From assembly GCA_003165335.1 (NCBI GenBank), contig PLTD01000153.1, positions 1 through 51,276 of the forward strand: a DNA stretch of 51,276 nucleotides, read 5' to 3'. This DNA comes from Rhodospirillales bacterium. GTDB lineage: Bacteria; Pseudomonadota; Alphaproteobacteria; BOG-932; Roseiterribacteraceae. A program made the translations under genes and the position numbers. Below are positions 7,253-16,099 of this stretch, one piece after another (within the stretch, counting starts at the first letter, position 1; every line of letters starts with the position of its first letter). Below the pieces are notes generated by a model. It had not been told where the DNA came from, ran no database searches, and worked only from the letters and a program-made list of their open reading frames with translations.

Positions 7253-9181
7253 ATGGCGCTGCGGCTGCAGAGGATACGGCGAAGCGACCCGGCATTACAG
7301 AACGGGTCGGCGATCGAAGCGCTGGCGATCGTCGCAGCAGTTGCGACGGCTCTTTATCTCGGCCGTGGCATCGCCATCCCGATTGCTATCGCCGTATTGA
7401 TCAGCTTTTCTCTCGGTCCGCCTGTCAGCTGGTTGCGGCATCATCACGTCGGTCGGATTCCGGCGATCATCGCCGTCGTCGTACCTGTGCTTCTGGCTCT
7501 TGTAGCATTCGCCTATGTCGTGACCACTGAGGTCGGCCGCCTCGCTGGCAACATTCCCGCGTACAGCAGTAACATCGAAAGCAAGGTCAACGGCGTCGCG
7601 GATGCACTGCCGTCGCGAGCCATGCTGGATCGCGGCACAGCATTCTTGCGCGATTTGCGCAAAGGGTCACAGCGCGGCACGCCGGTGACTCGCGGGTCAC
7701 ACGGGCGAGATTCGCTGAGCGGCGAAAGCAAGCCGATCGCAGTCGAGATACAAAATCCCGACATCACCCCTGTCGATATTGTCCAGGCTGTTGTTGGTCC
7801 CCTTGTGGAACCTATCTCGGATGCCGGTCTGGTGCTTCTGTTCGTCATCTTCTTCCTGGCGGAGAAGGAAACACTTCGAGACCGGGTCATCCGTTTGGCC
7901 GGCGTGCGTGACCTCCACCGCACAACGATGGCGATGGATGAGGCCGGCACCCGCGTCAGCCGCTATCTGCTGCTCCAAACTTTGGTCAATTCCGGCTTCG
8001 GCGTGGTTCTGACACTGGCTCTATTCGCATTGGGCTTGCCCAACGCAGCCTTGTGGGGCGGCCTCGCCGCTGTTTTGCGCTTCATTCCCTACTTAGGTGT
8101 CGTCGCTGCGGCCATTCTGCCGCTTGCTTTGGCTTTTGCAGTCGATCCGGGCTGGACGACCCTAATATGGACTGCAGGTGCATTTCTAAGTCTTGAGCTG
8201 CTGATCGGCAACGTACTGGAGCCATGGCTTTATGGGTCCAGTACCGGACTATCTGCCGTGGCTTTGGTGCTTTCGGCGATCTTCTGGACTTGGTTGTGGG
8301 GCACTATCGGCCTGCTGCTCGCAACACCCCTAACAGTCTGTATCGCGGTAATCGGGCGTTATGTCCCGCAATTGGCCTTTCTGGATATATTGCTGGGGAA
8401 CCAGGCACCGCTCCAGCCCGAAGAGGCCTTCTATCAGCGCCTGCTCGCGGGACATCCCGACGAAGCAGCCAGCCAGGCGGAAGAATTTGTCAAAACCCAC
8501 TCGCTGTCTGAGTTTTTTTCACAGGTTGCATTGCGGGCATTGCTCCTCGCTGAGCGGGACCGGTTGCGCGGCGAGCTTGAAGGCGCTTACGTGTCCCAAG
8601 TGGCTGTTGGCGTGAAGACCGTCGTCGAGAGTCTGGACGCGACAAAAAAGCCGGTCCCAAAGAAAGCTCCGGCAAAGGGCCGGACGAAGCGAAATGCGGC
8701 GGTCGACAATTCCGACCTCGTAGTCTGCGCGGCGGGCCGCAGCGAACTCGACGAAGCTGCCGCAATGCTGCTTGCCCGGATGTTGGAAGGAGAAGGAAGG
8801 ACCGTCGTGATGCTGCCCTATTCTGCGGCGATTCATGTGGCACTGCCCGATATCGACCCGTCGCGCATCAAGACCGTCTACTTGTCCTATCTTGATCCCG
8901 ACGCTGTGCCCCATGCTCGTTATCTCGCCCGCAGATTCCGACGCCGGATCGAGTCGGAAATATGTCTCATCGCCGCCTTTTGGGGCATGGATCATGATAA
9001 CGCTCGGATCGAGAACGCGCGCGCAGAAACCCGTGCCGACGTGATAGTGCTGACATTGCAGGAAGCTGTTGAGGCGATCGATCAATCCGCACGAAGCGCA
9101 AACAAACTCGATGCGGCCGAAGAGCCCGAACTCAGAGAACTGGCCAATCGAATATCCCAAGCCATTGGCGGTACCGTCTGA
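7253..9181 (+). CDS. AI-2E/PerM-family transporter with long C-terminal soluble region
   Basis: Multi-spanning inner-membrane protein of the AI-2E transporter (PerM/TqsA) family. Paired hydrophobic segments fill the first 390 residues; after a hydrophilic stretch of about 130 residues comes the characteristic block with LLFVIFFLAEKETLRDR, then LWGGLAAVLRFIPYLGVV and GNVLEPWLYGSSTGLSAVAL. The last 250 residues are not membrane: a helical stretch, a Lys/Pro/Ala linker (KKPVPKKAPAKGRTKR), then an alternating alpha/beta domain (VVCAAGRSELDEAAAMLLAR). Start chosen at ATG 7253, preceded by AGGGG seven bases before; a TTG at 7172 would add an implausible 27 residues. Family members export small molecules; substrate here unknown. 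Confidence 0.85.
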   Translation: MALRLQRIRRSDPALQNGSAIEALAIVAAVATALYLGRGIAIPIAIAVLISFSLGPPVSWLRHHHVGRIPAIIAVVVPVLLALVAFAYVVTTEVGRLAGNIPAYSSNIESKVNGVADALPSRAMLDRGTAFLRDLRKGSQRGTPVTRGSHGRDSLSGESKPIAVEIQNPDITPVDIVQAVVGPLVEPISDAGLVLLFVIFFLAEKETLRDRVIRLAGVRDLHRTTMAMDEAGTRVSRYLLLQTLVNSGFGVVLTLALFALGLPNAALWGGLAAVLRFIPYLGVVAAAILPLALAFAVDPGWTTLIWTAGAFLSLELLIGNVLEPWLYGSSTGLSAVALVLSAIFWTWLWGTIGLLLATPLTVCIAVIGRYVPQLAFLDILLGNQAPLQPEEAFYQRLLAGHPDEAASQAEEFVKTHSLSEFFSQVALRALLLAERDRLRGELEGAYVSQVAVGVKTVVESLDATKKPVPKKAPAKGRTKRNAAVDNSDLVVCAAGRSELDEAAAMLLARMLEGEGRTVVMLPYSAAIHVALPDIDPSRIKTVYLSYLDPDAVPHARYLARRFRRRIESEICLIAAFWGMDHDNARIENARAETRADVIVLTLQEAVEAIDQSARSANKLDAAEEPELRELANRISQAIGGTV

Positions 9182-9271
9182 TCCCGGTTGGTACTGCCAA
9201 TCCAAGCGCAATGTTGGCGTTCGCAACGCGACCCGTTAGCATTGGTCGTCTCGCTTCATTGGGGTTGGTCT

Positions 9272-9628
9272 ATGCGGAATGTCCTACGCGGTCCGGCGCT
9301 AGCCGCCGCAAGCTTCTTTATCGTGCTCCTTGTCGCTCCGCTTGCCGGCGCCGAATGCGCTAAGTTGCCAAAGGCGCCCCAAATGCCTCAGGGCGCGACC
9401 GCCAGTGAAGACGATATGAAAGAGGGGCACGACGCGCTCCAGAAATTCGTGAACGCACTTCAGGTTTACGAAAGCTGCATGCTGCAGCAGATCAAGGAAG
9501 CGCCACCCGACACAAAGCCCGAGATGAAGCAACAATGGCAGGCAAATGCCGATGCCGCCAATGACGTCGCCCACCAAATCGCCGATGTCTATTCGATTCA
9601 GCTGCGCGCATTTAAATCGCGACAGTAG
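9272..9628 (+). CDS. Small secreted protein of unknown function
   Basis: No family recognised. From ATG 9272 it encodes 118 residues beginning with a clear Sec signal peptide: MRNVLR, a hydrophobic core (AAASFFIVLLVAPLAG) and a cleavage-like AGA-E site near residue 27. The mature part is about 90 residues, charged, largely helical, with two cysteines (one right after cleavage in AECAKL, one in YESCML) that could form a disulfide in the periplasm. A longer frame opens at 9188 but would bury the signal peptide 28 residues in. Lies between the AI-2E family gene and a strong promoter for the next gene. Confidence 0.65.
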   Translation: MRNVLRGPALAAASFFIVLLVAPLAGAECAKLPKAPQMPQGATASEDDMKEGHDALQKFVNALQVYESCMLQQIKEAPPDTKPEMKQQWQANADAANDVAHQIADVYSIQLRAFKSRQ

Positions 9629-9660
9629 GTTTAATGGGAAACTCGGGCTAATAAACGCGC

Positions 9661-9690
9661 TTGACGCAACACACCGTTGCACCATATAAT
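9661..9690 (+). promoter_or_regulatory. Sigma-70-type promoter for the fatty acid hydroxylase-family gene
   Basis: TTGACG at 9661-9666 and a perfect TATAAT at 9685-9690 are separated by 18 bp. Transcription would begin near 9697, leaving about 58 nt before the preferred start codon at 9755. It is the best housekeeping promoter match I found in the window. Confidence 0.65.
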
Positions 9691-9754
9691 CCGGTGTCAG
9701 ATGTTCTAAAAGACGATGGTCGCGTCCGGCGCCGCTTCGTCAGGGGGAAGCAGG

Positions 9755-10705
9755 ATGGATTGGTCGAGCATTACCAATATCGGTGAGACCGAGGTCGCGG
9801 AGTTTCTCAAATTCTGGGCTCAGGGTACGGCTGCAATTCTGGGACTGCTCATCGCTTCAGAAATCATGCTGCGCGCGCTCGCCTGGTGGGAGCATCGCAA
9901 GGACGAGACACCCCGTCCTCTGGTCCCGCACGATGCGCCGGCAAATTTTGTGCTGTTTCTGCACGCCATCCTGATCGACGGCATCTGGGGCAACGGTCTG
10001 ATCCTCGCCGGATTGTACCTCGGCCAGCGGCTTAGTCACTGGCACATCCCATTCAATATCTACACCATCCCGCTCTACTTCCTGGCGGGTGAGTTCTGGC
10101 ACTATATCTATCATCGGATGGGGCACGAGGTGCGCGTCTTGTGGGCGGACCATTCGATCCACCACAGCCAGCGCGAATATGAATTCTTCACCTCTTGGCG
10201 TCTGCCGCCCGGCACCTTTGCCTATAAGGCATTGTGCGTGATCCCGATGGGCATGCTCGGCTTTTCACCGATTGCGTTTCTGCTTTTGTCGAAAGGCATT
10301 TCGTTCCAAACTTTCATCCACACGCGCCGGATCGGCAGCCTGGGCTGGTTCGATAAATGGTTCTGCTCTCCCGCCAACCACGCCATCCACCATGCCTGCA
10401 ACCCGCAGTATATGGATAAAAACTACGGCGGCATGACTATGATTTTCGACCGCTTGCTCGGCACGTTCATCTTGGAGAACGATGAGAAAATCAAATTCGG
10501 CATTACCAAGGACGTGAACTCACACAACCCCTTCGTCATCTGGGCATTCGGATTCAAGCAATTGCTGCTTGATGCAGTCCACGCCCCGGGCATCGGAGGC
10601 AAGCTGGTGGTGTTCTTCGGCAAGCCGGGCGAGACCTACAACCATGTTCCCCAGCCCAAAGGCCTCGTCACCGCCGACGATCCGATATTTGCTTCAGCCG
10701 AGTAA
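9755..10705 (+). CDS. Fatty acid hydroxylase/sterol desaturase family protein
   Basis: Membrane di-iron oxygenase family (PF04116) that hydroxylates or desaturates lipids. The histidine clusters are present: HYIYHRMGH, then HSIHH, and later HAIHHACN, consistent with the eight-histidine metal site. Hydrophobic segments precede and lie between them. ATG 9755 is preferred: AGGGGG stands seven bases upstream and the promoter leaves room; ATG 9716 in the same frame adds 13 residues. Substrate unknown; in related bacteria such enzymes act on carotenoids, sterol-like lipids or fatty acyl chains. Followed 24 bp later by a small membrane protein gene, and probably cotranscribed with it. Confidence 0.87.
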   Translation: MDWSSITNIGETEVAEFLKFWAQGTAAILGLLIASEIMLRALAWWEHRKDETPRPLVPHDAPANFVLFLHAILIDGIWGNGLILAGLYLGQRLSHWHIPFNIYTIPLYFLAGEFWHYIYHRMGHEVRVLWADHSIHHSQREYEFFTSWRLPPGTFAYKALCVIPMGMLGFSPIAFLLLSKGISFQTFIHTRRIGSLGWFDKWFCSPANHAIHHACNPQYMDKNYGGMTMIFDRLLGTFILENDEKIKFGITKDVNSHNPFVIWAFGFKQLLLDAVHAPGIGGKLVVFFGKPGETYNHVPQPKGLVTADDPIFASAE

Positions 10706-10729
10706 CCATCTAATTCCGAGAATCCGGCA

Positions 10730-11182
10730 ATGGCCGTCAATCTATATACACCGCTCGCTGTCATCCTTTTCTTCACGATGCTGTCGACGCTTCGGTTTTC
10801 CTTCACCGGCACCCTAAAGGCAAAGGATCCGGTGACGCGGTTCTTCACACATCCGGCTTGGCTCTATCCGTTGGTCCTGGAAGGCGGCTATGTCCTGGGC
10901 TCTTTCTATCACGGGACTATGTCGCCGTGGCCGCCCGCGACATTTGAGGCGATATCGCAGCGGGCCGGGTTTTGGGCTGCTGCTACCGCGACGGAGGGGG
11001 CTATCACGGCCGATATATGGCTGCTTTGGGCTACCGCGACGACCTTCAAGACCTTCTCGCCTCCACACGACAAGCGGATGGTCAAATATTATTACGTCGT
11101 CAATTTCGTCATCGGTGCTTATCTGATGGCCCGCTTCCTCCATGTCATCGACATGGGGAAAGCCGGAATCATTCCGGGTTGA
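10730..11182 (+). CDS. Small four-helix membrane protein, unknown function
   Basis: No family recognised. The 150-residue product has an N-terminal hydrophobic helix (TPLAVILFFTML), a second around residues 45-60 (LYPLVLEGGYVLGSF), a third near 80-105 (FWAAATATEGAITADIWLLW) and a fourth near 120-140 (YYYVVNFVIGAYLMARFL). It follows the hydroxylase-family gene by 24 bp and precedes another small membrane protein by 10 bp, so the three probably form one transcript and may act together on a lipid. Confidence 0.6.
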   Translation: MAVNLYTPLAVILFFTMLSTLRFSFTGTLKAKDPVTRFFTHPAWLYPLVLEGGYVLGSFYHGTMSPWPPATFEAISQRAGFWAAATATEGAITADIWLLWATATTFKTFSPPHDKRMVKYYYVVNFVIGAYLMARFLHVIDMGKAGIIPG

Positions 11183-11192
11183 AGGTGGTATC

Positions 11193-11447
11193 ATGAGCAC
11201 AGTGTCAGAACGCGCAGAGCGGCAAGCCGAAGTCTCGGCCGAAAAGACTCGCGCCGTCCTAATGCCGGTCGCCGTCGCGGTCCTGTTGTTTGTGGCGATC
11301 GTCTTTATCCAGTTCTCGCTTGTGTTGGGCCAGTATGGCTTTTTCGCTGAATTGCCTCTCGGGATCGGCTTCTATTATTGCTATGCTTGGCATGGCAAAC
11401 TCGCAGCCAGGGCTAATGCCCATGCGGAGAAACTAAAAAAGGGCTGA
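11193..11447 (+). CDS. Small two-helix membrane protein
   Basis: No family recognised. From ATG 11193 (GAAGG six bases upstream) it encodes 84 residues: a charged, soluble N terminus, then TM1 (LMPVAVAVLLFVAIVFI) and a second hydrophobic segment (ELPLGIGFYYCYAWHG), ending in a basic tail (ANAHAEKLKKG). Same strand and close behind the preceding small membrane protein; likely part of the same transcript as the hydroxylase-family gene. Confidence 0.55.
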   Translation: MSTVSERAERQAEVSAEKTRAVLMPVAVAVLLFVAIVFIQFSLVLGQYGFFAELPLGIGFYYCYAWHGKLAARANAHAEKLKKG

Positions 11448-11475
11448 TCTTACGGCCCGTTTTGGGGGCAAGATC

Positions 11476-13197
11476 GTGTCCGGCACTTTCGATAAGAGTA
11501 GACTACCCAGCCGACATTCCACCCAGGGTCCGTCCCGGGCGCCGCAACGCGCGATGATGTATGGCGCGGGCGTTCCCCCAGGCGGAGTCGACCTGCCGCT
11601 GGTCGGGATCTTTACGACTTGGAATGACGGCTCGCCCTGCAGTTTGGGCCATCGCGACCAAGCCCATGCCGTGCGGGGCGGCATCAAGGCAGGCGGCGGA
11701 ACGCCGTTCGAATTCACCACGATCTCAGTCAACGACGGCATCTCCAACGGCCACCAGGGGATGAAGGCGTCGCTCGTGTCGCGCGAACATATCGCCGATT
11801 CGGTTGAACTGGTGATGCGCGGCCACGCCTATGATGCGATGGTCTGCATCGGCGGCTGCGATAAGAACCTGCCGGCGATGATGATGGCGATCCTGCGCCT
11901 GGATGTGCCCGCGATCTTCCTCTATGGCGGTTCGACAATGCCGGGCCGCGACGGCGGCCGGGACATCAACATCATCACTGTGTTCGAGAATGTCGGCGCT
12001 CATGCGATGGGCAAGATCGACGATGCACGCCTAGCCGATCTGGAGCGTGTGGCGGTGCCGACAGGCGGCGCCTGTCCAGGCCAATTTACCGCAGTGACCA
12101 TGGCCTCAGTGTCCGAGGCGATCGGCCTAGCCCCGCCGGGGTCGGCGACAGTGCCGTCCGTCTATTCCAGCCGGCTCGGCATGTGCGAACAAGCCGGGCG
12201 GCAGGTGATGACGCTGGTCGAAAAGAACATCCGTCCCCGCCAGATCGCCACCCGAAAGGCCTTCGAAAATGCCGCTGCCGTCGTTGCCGCCACCGGTGGA
12301 TCGACCAACGCGGCGTTGCATCTGCCGGCGATGGCGCATGAGGCAGGGATCGAATTCAACATGTATGACGTGGTAAAGGTTTTCGACCGCACGCCCTATA
12401 TCGCCGACCTGCAGCCGGGCGGGCGCTATCTGGCCAAGGACCTGGACGAAATCGGCGGCGTGCCTGTGTTGATGAAGGTACTGCTCGACGGTGGCTATCT
12501 GCATGGCGACTGCCTGACGGTTACCGGCAAAACGGTTGCCGAGAACCTAAAGGATGTTGTGCTGCCGCCGGGGCAGGACGTCATCCGCCCGCTCAGCCAG
12601 GCGTTCAGCCCAAGAGGCGGCATCGTCGGGCTGAAGGGAAACCTCGCGCCAGACGGCGCGGTCTGCAAGGTGGCCGGGTTGAAGCGGCGCACCTTCACAG
12701 GTCCGGCCCACATATTCGAATCCGAGGAGGATTGCCTTAACGGCATCTTGGCCCAGTCCTATAAGGAAGGTGAGGTGCTGGTGATCCGCAATGAGGGACC
12801 GCGCGGCGGACCGGGAATGCGGGAAATGATCTCCGCGACTGCAGCGCTCTATGGTCAGGGGATGGGCGAAAAATCCGCGCTGATTACCGACGGGCGCTTC
12901 TCGGGCGGCACACGCGGGCTGTGCGTCGGCCATATCGGTCCTGAAGCCGCGCTTGGCGGCCCCATTGCGCTGCTGCGCAACGGCGACATCATCCATATCG
13001 ATACCGAAAAAGGCGCGATCGACGTCGAACTCCCCGACAGCGAACTCGCCGCCCGGCGCGACGCTTGGCGGCCGCGGCCTGCCAATTCAGGCTCCGGCGC
13101 GCTGTGGCGCTATGCTCAGATCGTCGGCGACGCCGCCCATGGTGCGATTACCCACCCCGGGGCGGCAATGGAGGGCAAGCCTTACGCCGAAATCTGA
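11476..13197 (+). CDS. ilvD: IlvD/Edd-family dihydroxy-acid dehydratase
   Basis: Iron-sulfur dehydratase; as dihydroxy-acid dehydratase it makes the 2-keto acids that precede valine, leucine and isoleucine. The 573-residue protein spans the whole family. Cluster cysteines are C55 (DGSPCSLGH), C128 (CIGGCDKN) and C200 (TGGACPGQF), and Mg2+-binding DK follows C128. The terminal ITDGRFSGGTRG and HIGPEA segments are typical. Start is GTG 11476, 28 bp after the preceding gene. Sugar-acid dehydratases share this fold, so an aldonic-acid substrate is not excluded; sequence style fits IlvD better. Its 3' end overlaps the converging dehydrogenase gene by 16 bp. Confidence 0.85.
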   Translation: MSGTFDKSRLPSRHSTQGPSRAPQRAMMYGAGVPPGGVDLPLVGIFTTWNDGSPCSLGHRDQAHAVRGGIKAGGGTPFEFTTISVNDGISNGHQGMKASLVSREHIADSVELVMRGHAYDAMVCIGGCDKNLPAMMMAILRLDVPAIFLYGGSTMPGRDGGRDINIITVFENVGAHAMGKIDDARLADLERVAVPTGGACPGQFTAVTMASVSEAIGLAPPGSATVPSVYSSRLGMCEQAGRQVMTLVEKNIRPRQIATRKAFENAAAVVAATGGSTNAALHLPAMAHEAGIEFNMYDVVKVFDRTPYIADLQPGGRYLAKDLDEIGGVPVLMKVLLDGGYLHGDCLTVTGKTVAENLKDVVLPPGQDVIRPLSQAFSPRGGIVGLKGNLAPDGAVCKVAGLKRRTFTGPAHIFESEEDCLNGILAQSYKEGEVLVIRNEGPRGGPGMREMISATAALYGQGMGEKSALITDGRFSGGTRGLCVGHIGPEAALGGPIALLRNGDIIHIDTEKGAIDVELPDSELAARRDAWRPRPANSGSGALWRYAQIVGDAAHGAITHPGAAMEGKPYAEI

Positions 13198-14225
13198 CCC
13201 AGCCAGCGCGGATGATTAAGTGCCGTCTGATTTACTAGATTGCCCGGCCGCTGCCCCGACGCCACTGCGACCACAGACCGGAACGCGCTTTCTGCGATCA
13301 TGCGATAACACTCGTCGGTCCAGCATAGCGAGTGCGGAGAGACGATCACATTGTCGAGCTTCAGGATCGGGTTATTCTGAGGAACGGGTTCCTGCTCGAA
13401 AACGTCCAGCGCCGCCCCGGCGATTTGACCTTCGGCCAAAGCCCTATAAAGCGCTGCCTCGTCGATGATCTGTCCCCGTCCCGTATTGATCAGGTAGGCC
13501 GTCGGCTTCAGCAGCCCCAGTTCGTGCGCGCCGATCATACCTCGGCTCGCGGGCGTCAGGGGGCAATTTATGCAAACGAAATCCGCTTCGCGGAGCAATG
13601 TGTCGAGATCGACTTCACGCACATTCAATGCCCTGGCCTCCTCGGGGTGCCGATGGGGCGAATAGGCAAGGTGAAGCATATCCAAGGGGGCCAGCAGGCG
13701 GAATGCTTCTTGCGCGATGCTGCCGAAGCCGATCGAGCCCACCACTTTTCCGACCAAACCTTCGCCCATAAAGCGCGTACGATCCCCCCAGCGGCCGGTG
13801 CGCGTCAGCCGGTCTTTGATCAGGAGCTTGTGGGCAAGAGCCAAGATGAAGGTTAGAATCGTCGTCGCAACAGGACGCCGAACGCCATCGGGCGTGTTGC
13901 TGACCAGAACGCCGGCCCGATCGCAGGCAGTCAGGTCGACATTGTCATAGCCGGCTCCGAACCGGGCCAGCAGTTTCAGGCGGACGTTCTCACTGGCTAG
14001 GCTCTGCGCGGTCAGAGCCGGCAGCAGGCAGAGTATGGCGTCATAGCGTGCAGTGTCGGCCTTTGAGATTTCTTGGGAATAGTCACCCAGGAATTCCCAA
14101 CTCAGGCCCGGCACTGCGTCCAATATTGCAAAGGCCCTGCTGTCGAAGGCTGGACGGTCACCGTCGGGCGCAAGGCAGTCACGGGTTATGCCCAGTCGGA
14201 AGGCGGATGTGTCGCTCGATCTCAT
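13182..14225 (-). CDS. NAD-dependent D-2-hydroxyacid dehydrogenase
   Basis: Cytosolic oxidoreductase interconverting a 2-hydroxyacid and its 2-keto acid. The 347-residue protein has the bipartite substrate domain and an NAD-binding domain with VGSIGFGSIAQEAF (GxGxxA). Catalytic residues are visible: R in NTGRGQI, E in DVFEQEP and H in VSPHSLCW. Family members include glyoxylate, glycerate, phosphoglycerate and phosphonate dehydrogenases; which substrate is used here cannot be told. It heads away from a minus-strand block with the transglutaminase-like gene 72 bp upstream, and overlaps the end of ilvD tail to tail by 16 bp. Confidence 0.9.
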   Translation of the reverse strand: MRSSDTSAFRLGITRDCLAPDGDRPAFDSRAFAILDAVPGLSWEFLGDYSQEISKADTARYDAILCLLPALTAQSLASENVRLKLLARFGAGYDNVDLTACDRAGVLVSNTPDGVRRPVATTILTFILALAHKLLIKDRLTRTGRWGDRTRFMGEGLVGKVVGSIGFGSIAQEAFRLLAPLDMLHLAYSPHRHPEEARALNVREVDLDTLLREADFVCINCPLTPASRGMIGAHELGLLKPTAYLINTGRGQIIDEAALYRALAEGQIAGAALDVFEQEPVPQNNPILKLDNVIVSPHSLCWTDECYRMIAESAFRSVVAVASGQRPGNLVNQTALNHPRWLGQISA

Positions 14226-14297
14226 TCAAAAGCACCGTCAAGGTAAGGCGGAGATCCTACTGGATCGCGCCGCCCTGCGCGACGGGTGCAGCGCCCC

Positions 14298-15113
14298 TCA
14301 CGGCGTGTTTTTCACCTCGTCCGTCCAGACCTTGAACTCGATCAGAGCATTGGGTCCGAAAACATTGCTGATCGCCACATCCGTTGCGTCGCGACCGCGC
14401 GCAATGAGGACGCGACCGATGCGGGGAATGCGATTGCGTGCGTCCATCGTGTACCACTCCCCGTCCAGATACACCTCGAACCAGGCGGAGAAATCCATCG
14501 GATCGGGCGATACTGGGACCCCGATATCACCCAGATAGCCTGTGCAATATCGTGCGGGAATATTCATGCAGCGGCAAAAGGCGACAGCCAGATGGGCATA
14601 GTCGCGGCAAACGCCGATCTGTTCGTTGAACGCCTCCCAGGCGGTGCGCGTTGCGCGCGCATTTTGGTACCCAAACTTAATGTGGCGGTGAACATAATCC
14701 ACAATCGCCTGCGCGCGCGCCCATCCTGCAGGGTAGTTTCCGAACAGGCTCCACGCGATGTCGGACAGCCGGTCGGTCTCGCAATATCGACTGCCTAACA
14801 GAAAGACCAAAATATCATCCGGCAAACGTTCGACAGGCACTTGCCCCACGTGCGGTAGTACCCTATCGGGCAGGCCGCTGTCGCGCACGGTTGTATCTGC
14901 TGTGATCGTAATCGGGCCGGCGGGTGCGACTAACCGGCTGCACCAATTGCCGAAACCGTCCCGATAGCCGGTGATGGGCACCGTGGGGTTTGTGGTCATG
15001 ATATCGGGTGCGAAAAGGTCGTCGACTCGCGAATGATGGATGTTCAGCATCAACATCATCGGTGTCGGCTGGAAGCAGTTGTAAGTAATCTGGTAGCCGA
15101 GTTTGATGTCCAT
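14298..15113 (-). CDS. Transglutaminase-like cysteine protein, catalytic His replaced by Ser
   Basis: 271-residue cytosolic protein with an N-terminal beta domain typical of transglutaminase-like proteins and a transglutaminase core from about residue 160. The nucleophile is in QIGVCRDYAHLA. At the histidine position the usual HAWFEV reads FSAWFEVYL, and the acid is in YTMDARNRIPRIGR. Loss of the His is shared, as far as I know, by a group of alphaproteobacterial homologues, so it is probably not random decay, but amide-bond chemistry by the normal triad is doubtful. Sits between the dehydrogenase and the N-formylglutamate amidohydrolase genes on the same strand; a partner is not obvious. Confidence 0.8.
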   Translation of the reverse strand: MDIKLGYQITYNCFQPTPMMLMLNIHHSRVDDLFAPDIMTTNPTVPITGYRDGFGNWCSRLVAPAGPITITADTTVRDSGLPDRVLPHVGQVPVERLPDDILVFLLGSRYCETDRLSDIAWSLFGNYPAGWARAQAIVDYVHRHIKFGYQNARATRTAWEAFNEQIGVCRDYAHLAVAFCRCMNIPARYCTGYLGDIGVPVSPDPMDFSAWFEVYLDGEWYTMDARNRIPRIGRVLIARGRDATDVAISNVFGPNALIEFKVWTDEVKNTP

Positions 15114-15260
15114 AGTTTCGATCTTCCTGGGCTGGAGTTATGCCGGTGACAGTGACCGTTACGTCCAGACCGAGGAATGACGCGGCGGGGCCGATTAGTT
15201 CCCAGAGAACCGACGAACCCAGTTAAGGGCGCGGCTTTGCTTCAATGTTGGTGCGCAAGC

Positions 15261-16037
15261 TTACGGCGATATCATGTCCAACGACAATGCCAGAAGACGG
15301 GCTATCCGCTCTGCCCAGACGATTTGTCCCGCTTCATCGCCGATAAGGTCCTGCCGAATCTCGATTTCGCCGTGGGGCAAGCCGCGCCGCTCACCGTGGA
15401 CAGGGATTGTGTAGTCGGATTCGTCGCTGACCGCATACGGCTGGTTGTCGCCTACAACGAGCCCGCCCTCTCGGTTCAGCAACGTCATCAGCGGTCGTGA
15501 GAGACGATCATCTCGATTGTAGAGAAGCCCGACATGCCAGGGTCGGCCGACCCCGCGATAGACAGGCGTAAAGCTGTGCACCGCCACGATCACCGTCGGG
15601 ATATTACCGGCTTGCCTGCGATCAAGCTCGGCGACGATGCGATTGTGATAGGGATTGAATATCTCCGCGATCCGGCGCTCCCGGTCGGCAAACGAAAGCT
15701 GCCGGTTGCCGGGAATTTCCGTGTCCTCGCTGACCGTGACAATTGAGCTTTCGACCGCCGGCGAGCGATTGCAATCGATCACGAGGCGCGAATAGTTCTG
15801 CAAGATCGCAAAGGCACCCAGCCGATCGCTCATCATCCTTACAACGGCTGCTGCGCCGATATCCCAAGCGATGTGGCGCTGGCGTTCGCTGGCCGATACG
15901 CCCAGAGAACCCAGCCGATGCGGCAGGCGATTTTCGGCATGGTCGCACAGAAGCAGAAAAGGGCCATCGTTGGGCTGCCCCAGTGTAATGCAGGCAGGCG
16001 GATCCGACGATGTGAGCAATGTATCTACCCCGGTCAT
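15261..16037 (-). CDS. N-formylglutamate amidohydrolase family protein
   Basis: 258-residue metal-dependent hydrolase of the FGase family (PF05013), which in histidine breakdown releases formate from N-formylglutamate. Key segments are LLCDHAENRLP with the metal-binding region near the N terminus, HIAWDIGAA, YSRLVIDCNR and VHSFTPVY. No hut genes lie nearby, so a role in histidine use is unsupported; many such homologues have unknown amide substrates. Start is ATG 16037; the frame remains open further upstream, but that part is antisense-free folD sequence and not family-like. It lies 62 bp behind folD on the same strand and may be cotranscribed. Confidence 0.85.
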   Translation of the reverse strand: MTGVDTLLTSSDPPACITLGQPNDGPFLLLCDHAENRLPHRLGSLGVSASERQRHIAWDIGAAAVVRMMSDRLGAFAILQNYSRLVIDCNRSPAVESSIVTVSEDTEIPGNRQLSFADRERRIAEIFNPYHNRIVAELDRRQAGNIPTVIVAVHSFTPVYRGVGRPWHVGLLYNRDDRLSRPLMTLLNREGGLVVGDNQPYAVSDESDYTIPVHGERRGLPHGEIEIRQDLIGDEAGQIVWAERIARLLALSLDMISP

Positions 16038-16099
16038 CCGAGAGCCCCTTGGTGCCGCCACGAGCGTCGAGGTGAACCGCCCGCTATTAAGCTTCTCGC

